Translations under genes and position numbers: made by a program
From: Chloranthus sessilifolius
Taxonomy: Eukaryota; Streptophyta; Magnoliopsida; Chloranthales; Chloranthaceae
Assembly (NCBI GenBank): GCA_021018995.1
Contig: CM037598.1
Coordinates: forward strand, 43,144,685 to 43,208,684
Reading direction: 5' to 3'
DNA: 64,000 bases
Part shown: in pieces, positions 58,640 to 64,000 of the stretch
Numbering within the stretch: position 1 is the stretch's first letter
Layout: every line of letters begins with the position of its first letter
Notes under the pieces: model-generated
Told to the model about the DNA's origin: nothing
The model's database searches: none
What the model saw: the letters and a program-made list of their open reading frames with translations, nothing else

Positions 58640-60151
58640 TCAAGGGCGGGGAGCACGCTTCAAAGCGCTAATCTTTGTAAGCAGGGAGTCCTCACGGGCA
58701 TTTTGATCAGACATCCACCTACTGTGAAGACTCTTTTGCCGTCTCCGTGAAGCTTCAGCTGCGCTGCGGGACTCAGTAAAAAAACCAGTCAACCGAAGGA
58801 CCTCGCTCTCGGCTGTAGCAGCTCTCACCTCCACAATATCAGCTCTGACCCTTTCTTTCTCCAAAGCCTCGATCAAAGCCAGCCTCTCTAAGGAAAGGGA
58901 CTCGATTTGGGTCCGAAGCATCGCTTCCTTACATGCCCAGGGCCCTGTCTCTACCACATCTACCGAAGATAGGCTAGGGGTAGGTAATTCCTCAGATACC
59001 AGCCAACCCTCGTAACCTGGAGAGACGACGCCCCCCTGAACCAAGCTACACATATGCGCCGATTGGCGGGTTTCCCAGAGGGCAGCTATGCGATCAAGAT
59101 CACTAAGAGAACCACGAGAGAATATCAGAGAGCACAAGGGTGGCCTCGCGGTACACGACACATGCTGAGTATACCTGAATTGACGGAGCACCTAAGATGG
59201 GAAGTAGTATGTGTTGCCAGTCAACCCCAAAAGTGTGATGCCCTCACAATCCCGAGAGCGGACAATCGGATAGGTGCCTTCGATCTAGGGAAGTTGCCAG
59301 GTCAACTCTGCATCAGATAGCCATAGGCTCAGTTCCTCGACGCTCCCACTAGGCATTCTCGAACTCCGGATCAGAAAACCCTGAGCCACATCCCCTCTAA
59401 TCACACAGAATCTCGGCGCAGGCCCCATGATAGCCAAATGCTCTCCTAACCAGATCTGAACAAGAAGTGGGCTCCCGCTGAGAATCCCAACCAGGCCCGA
59501 GGCCGCAGCATCCAAGCCTCGATACATCTCCACCAGGACCAGGTGTACCAATGAGCGACCTCCCTCCAATTCGGTCAAAACATCACATAGCCCGAGGGAA
59601 AAGCTCTCACCCCCAGTGAAGAAGAGAACTTCCGACAGCAAATAAAGGGCAAAGGCCTTCACATTGAAGGGATCTCGAATAGGCAACTTTCAAAGGCTCG
59701 AGTCACCGAAAAGTTCTCTCAGGAATTTCACCGAACACCTGGTGGGCCCTCCGGCGAAATATTTCTCATATCCACCCTTCTTCAAGCCAAGGACCACGTC
59801 GACCGCCTTTGCATACCCCGGTTTGGGCACTACTTTGGCAAGGCCTCGATGCATCTTCAAGCCAATGAGGGAGGCTAACTTTTCCAAAGTTGGGGTTAGC
59901 TCCCTAGACCCAAATTTAAAAACATGGGCCCTATGGTCCCATGATGCCAAAGCCGCCTGTAGTAGGTTGGGCAATGGAGGAACTGCGAGGAGAGAGGAAA
60001 GGCGGGACAACCCGAGGCCATTCAGAATAGCAAGCTCACTCTCGGCCAAACTATCATGCCATTTTTGCAAAAAGCTGGGCCCCGGGTCCAAACAGGGAAG
60101 TATACCAGCCCCCGTATAAAAGCTTGGGCCCCCTTTTGAAGGCAGGTCCAT
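58640..60151 (-). pseudogene. antisense gene of T, DUF7745-like with coiled-coil tail
   Basis: Begins MDLPSKGGPSFYTGAGILP at 60151. At about residues 60-100 it reads LLQAALASWDHRAHVFKFGS and RELTPTLEKLASLIGL, the pattern of plant DUF7745 proteins as I recall them. GGYEKYFAGGPTRCSVKFLR follows, then a single in-frame TGA (59690-59692), after which the same frame continues (NVKAFALYLLSEVLFFTGGE, LVHLVLVEMYRGLD, LLVQIWLGEHLAIMG) to 59285. After a gap that could be an intron (59285-59070), a charged coiled coil ends the gene (LSLERLALIEALEKERVRAD, EVLRLTGF, stop at 58640). Function unknown. Confidence 0.65.
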
Positions 60152-60331
60152 CGGCGTATAAAGATGTTCTTTGTGAAATCGGTCAATATATGACGATGGG
60201 CCCGCTAGAAAAAGAGGGGAAAGAAAGAAAATAAAAGGAGGGGCAAAACAGCCAAACCAAAGTAGAAGAGGAGAGACAAGGGGGGAACCAGGCGCGGGTT
60301 ATAAGGAGCTCGCTGAGCACAATCTATAGCA

Positions 60332-60400
60332 AGCGTATATATTATATACGCCAAGGCAAATTTTGAACAATTTTTGCCTGGTGTATATAATATATACGCC
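60332..60400. repeat. two palindromic TATA-rich motifs upstream of the antisense gene
   Basis: Copies at 60332-60352 (AGCGTATATATTATATACGCC) and 60380-60400 (the second with GTGTATA in the left arm). Same motif as in the T LTR and leader. They lie 180-250 bp upstream of the ATG at 60151 and between the two antisense genes. Confidence 0.85.
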
Positions 60401-60807
60401 CAGTTTAAGCAAGGGCCCAGCAAGCCCCCCCTCACATTGACCCATTGTTGTGCCCAAGGAGGAACATGTTTCTGCTTGGCCCACTTCGTCATCTCAGGGC
60501 AGCTCACAGGCGCACATAATCACATACCCATGGTAAGCCCCCAGATGACGCATTGCCAGTAGGTTATATACGGGGAACCACCTGCATGGTCAACCCCATC
60601 ATTGGAGGGGCGCCGACTCATTTCAAGCCAAGGAAGAGGAAACCGTAAAGGCAAAAGCGAAGGAATACCCAAATAAAACATTCATATAAACCATAAAAAT
60701 TATAAACCATCCAAACAAAAAACTAAACAAAAAATTGTTGTTATTACATATCCCCAAATAAAGCCAAGTCTAAACTGTTTCATTATGTCAAATTTGCAGA
60801 AAATAAA

Positions 60808-63219
60808 CTAGTCCTGGGCAGCCCCCTTCGACTTCTTCCGGCGCCGGCTCGCACTTTAAAAGGTACGGGTTTCCCCCACCCGAGTCCATGCCTGAGAGAT
60901 ACGGCTAAGCAAGGAGCGCGACTCCTTTTCACGAGCATGCTGCAGAGGCACACCAAAAGCCATCAGATAGAGAAACAGGCGGAAAGTAAATGAGGAAAAT
61001 GACTAGGTTGGGCCAGCATTCACTCACCACTTCGGTCTCCCTAAGCCCAACGAGGTTACGGTAGTATTCGGCCTGACTCACTGTCGACTCATAATCCTGG
61101 CCAGTAAGAAAAAGGAGGTGTTAGTCACACAGGCCATCAGCATAATTCAAAGGGAAAGAGAACAGAGCAACAAGATAGAGATTACCCCAGGAATCAGCTC
61201 AGGAGGTGGGACCTGGATGGCTTCAGCAGAAATTCGTGCCTTTTCGGCCACGTCGGCACACACGCGTGACAAAAAGGCATCATCCAGGCGTTTGAAGGTC
61301 CCCTAGACCTCGGCGACAGCTACGAAGCACCGCACCGGAGGGGTCAAAGGTCCAAGATCGAAGCCACGCCAGAAGCACCAGCCCCGAAAGGATCGGAGGA
61401 TCCAGCACCTATTGCATTATAGGGAACGGCCTCCTCTTCCCCCTCATCTGAGTCGCCGCCTTGCTCAAACTGTAGAGAGAAATATTTTATCATTAAGGGC
61501 GACTGGTCAATCAAAGTAACCACATGAAAGCTATTGAATGAAAGGAGAAAAGGGGCATTACCTGAGATCGCGGCCCACCAAAAGCTAAAAAGTTAGCACC
61601 GGGCACGAAGCGAAGCAGCAAGAAATGATAGGGCAGGGAGTCGTACCAAGACTGATACCCCTGGGTAGGAGAAGGTCATCGATAGGAACCCCATGGTGAA
61701 GAAAGTGAGCAGTGAGCTCATCAATGGATCCCTCTGGGGCCAACACATTGGCAGGAGGAGCTTGGGGCATGGCAAAGAGAGGGCGATACTGATGGACCGC
61801 TATCTCCCCTAAATAGTAGGCCCTAGTCCAGGACCCGTAGAGAAAGATGATACCACAGTCCAGCAAAAGACGAGAGGGACCCACTGAGGCCAAATTCCAA
61901 AAGGGGGATCCTATGTAAGGGTCGAGGATGACCTGCAAAAGAAGAGAAAATCGGAAGGGGATGCACACATTTGATCAGAACCCCTAGCACCCGGTGGTAT
62001 CAAATCTACAACAGAATCGCTTTACTGCCTGGGATCAGAGAGTCGTCGAGAGCGTAGTCCTAACTCCAAATGCTTCATACCTACGTCGCGACGGTGACCC
62101 ACGTGCCAGTTACTCATGAGGGGGAACGTAGCAATGTCAGACTGAAGCAGAGGGCGACCCGGCTGAAAGTGAAGGTACCCTAGACTTGAGAAAGCAGGCA
62201 GATGAGGACAAGTATGCTATAAAAGAAAATTGAATAAACTAAAAATAAAAGATAAAATACCTCGATGGCAGGCCAGAAACCCACAATGGAGCTAGACTCC
62301 CCAAGAACGACCCGCTTTGGGCTGGACATGAGTACGGCATAGCCAGCGCCGCCCCAATCGAATCGATGCACGGTCTCCCAGTTCACCATCAGGCTGAGCA
62401 GGGACAAAGAGACTCGCCCTCCACTGGTGTTGGAGAGGAGAGTCTTGCCCAGGAGGAAAAGTAAGGAGATGCGGGCCAGCATAAGTGCACGCGCAGGCTC
62501 GATGTAAATGTCCATGTCAGGCTGCCCCTGGTCCACCAACTCATTAAGCCCGAACTGATCAACGAACCAGGATAGCTTGACTTCCCAGCCCCGAACGTTC
62601 CCTGAGGACGGGTAGGCCCCTAGCAGTTGAATCACCTCCTCCCTACCCGGTGTGCGGGTAGGTACCACGAGCACCCCTCCGATACGGACCCCAGTGATCA
62701 TAGACCAGTCCGCCGGTGTGAAGGCCATCTCTTCCACGGCCATGTGGAATGTCATCGTCTCGGGGCGAAAACGCTCTATCAGTGCCTTTAAATAGGTCGA
62801 CGTTTCTTACTGGGGACGCAAATGAAGTCCCCAAAACCGGCAGCAGTGAGTAGGTCCTTCCCCACTGGGGGAAGGTAAAGCACGAGATGCTGGAGGTCAA
62901 ACCAAACGCCTCGGAACATAATGTGCAGCAGGGGTTGCAAACAGAGGGCATCAATCAGATAGGGGCAGGGAGATATAATAAGGGCATCAAAGGAAAACAA
63001 AAGCGGAAAGGAGGAGGGGGCCCATCTGTTTACCTGGCCAACGATCCCGAAGTTGGACATATGGGTGTACTGGCAGTAGAGGAGGCCGGTGTGGGTGGCC
63101 TCGCCTTGCACCTCATACCAAGGTTGGGAGGAGCGCTGAGACACAATGAACTGTTCCCTACAGGGGCAGTAGGCCATCTCCGGCCCTTCTTGCCGATCAT
63201 GCCCTTCGTCACCAGACAT
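60808..63219 (-). pseudogene. antisense spliced gene of T with plant mobile domain
   Basis: Start at 63219 (MSGDEGHDRQEGPEMAYCPC). Readable blocks: 63034-63219 (ends at a consensus donor CAG/GTAAAC); about 62806-62938; 62261-62806 (ALIERFRPETMTFHMAVEE, FTPADWSMITGVRIGG, GGRVSLSLLSLM, then donor GAG/GTATTT); about 62070-62170 (YLHFQPGRPLLQSDIATF); about 61650-61932 (acceptor TTTTGCAG, then VILDPYIGSPFWN); 61196-61469 (acceptor CTACAG, acidic linker); and 60808-60960 (basic end RRRKKSKGAAQD, stop). FRPETMTFH with the following FTPADWSMITGV is the plant mobile domain hallmark (PF10536). A frameshift near 62810 and at least two stops suggest decay. Not all splice phases could be resolved. Confidence 0.65.
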
Positions 63220-63284
63220 CCTAAAAATATGAGACGCATTGGCATATGAGAAGGTTGCCAACAAAAAAGGGAAGAAAGAAGAAA

Positions 63285-63900
63285 TGCATGTATACACTAA
63301 TCCTAAAAGAAATAACAAAAAAAAACAACCATGTGTATATACCAATCCGAACCAAAAAAAAAGAGGTGTGTGTGTACTAAAAACAAAAAAAAACAACCAT
63401 GTGTATATACCGATCCAGACCAAAAAAAAATGTGTGTGTGTACTAAAAACAAAAAAACCCATGTGTATATACCAATCTGAACCAAAAAAAAGGAGGTGTG
63501 TGTGTACTAAAAACAAAAAAAAACAACCATGTGTATATACCGATCCGGACCAAAAAAAAATGTGTGTGTGTACTAAAAACAAAAAAACCCATGTGTATAT
63601 ACCAATCCGAACCGAAAAAAAAGAGGTGTGTGTGTACTAAAAAACAAAGAAAACAACCATGTGTATATACCGATCCAAACCAAAAAAGGTGTGTGTGTGT
63701 ACTAAAAAAAAAAAAAAAAAACAAAAAAAAACATGTGTATATACCAATCCGAACCAAAAAAGGTGTGTGTGCATACTAAAAAAAAAAACCAAACAAAAAA
63801 ACCCCATGTATATCTATCAATCCAAAACAAAAAAAAAGAGATGCGTGTGTGTACTAAAAACAAGAACAAAAAAAAAAACAAACCATGTGTGTGTAGGCAC
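63285..63900. repeat. 66-bp tandem repeat in two alternating forms
   Basis: About nine units of CATGTGTATATACC, then ATCCGAACC, an A-run, GTGTGTGTGTACTAAAAAC and another A-run. Two forms alternate in the middle: one with CCGATCC and no GAGG, the other with CCAATCC and GAGG, giving a roughly 130-bp higher-order period. Units past 63700 are diverged. Long open frames on both strands here are translations of the repeat. Confidence 0.92.
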
Positions 63901-64000
63901 CAATCCATCAAATAAGATGCACTAATCCATCAAAAACAAAAAAGAAAGAGAAAATAGGATGAGATGGATAAATGATAGATTGAAAAAAAAATATATAGGC

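Larger units (their letters stand above)
30316..64000 (+). mobile_element. Tat/Ogre-like LTR retrotransposon T (5' LTR to antisense genes), with nested C
   Basis: Large plus-strand Ty3/gypsy element. Order: 5' LTR, primer site, long leader, proline-rich pre-gag, gag, proline-rich linker, protease with G-patch, RT, RNase H, a second archaeal-type RNase H, integrase, then about 7 kb of repeats and antisense genes. Two RNase H domains and antisense ORFs downstream of pol are hallmarks of the Tat branch. The 3' LTR lies beyond the window. C interrupts RT. Coding regions carry many stops. Confidence 0.9.

Noticed and set aside
62788..63757. Minus-strand frames rich in VHTHLFFFGSDWYIHMG-like units
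   Set aside because: They translate the 66-bp tandem repeat; only the part from the ATG at 63219 downward is gene-like.

Overview
This window looks like repeat-packed nuclear heterochromatin of a flowering plant, probably a eudicot. I see no host gene, tRNA or rRNA. Nearly every base belongs to Ty3/gypsy LTR retrotransposons nested inside one another, and most coding regions are decaying. The lineage calls rest on protein motifs (Athila-type gag and pol with a tRNA-Asp primer site; Tat/Ogre-type pol with two RNase H domains) and on LTR ends with 5-bp target-site duplications (TSDs). The species cannot be told from the sequence.

Layout. Left half (1-24151), from oldest to youngest. F is a minus-strand Athila-type element; its LTR fills 21151-24151 and its right edge cuts a chromovirus integrase end (G, 24156-24275). 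E is a plus-strand Athila-type element inserted in the F LTR; its 3' LTR is 4901-5514 plus 19865-21150. A (1-4717, minus) sits in the internal part of E. B (5515-19864, minus, TSD GCCAC) sits in the E LTR. A solo LTR of the C family (17144-19013, TSD AGAAG) sits in the right LTR of B. Middle (24152-30315): the G remnant, a broken accessory ORF, and D, a truncated plus-strand Athila-type element. Right (30316-64000): T, a plus-strand Tat/Ogre-like element running off the window, with C (39200-53614, minus, TSD ATGAG) inserted in its pol.

How the parts work. Gag packages the RNA, protease, reverse transcriptase and RNase H copy it, and integrase inserts it. Several elements also carry accessory genes. 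C has a roughly 580-residue ORF between integrase and 3' LTR, and a broken relative lies at 24952-25706. T carries two spliced antisense genes downstream of pol, one with a plant mobile domain and one resembling DUF7745.

Three patterns deserve attention. (1) The Athila-type LTRs share a hairpin about 420-440 nt downstream of the TATA box (484 in A). Its stems covary and keep G-U pairs only in the sense RNA, and it has a UUNRAG-like loop. (2) Each element has its own short palindromic motif, arrayed both in the U3 and again just upstream of its accessory gene. (3) The T element carries a captured antisense gene pair, with copies of its palindrome upstream of one of the two genes.
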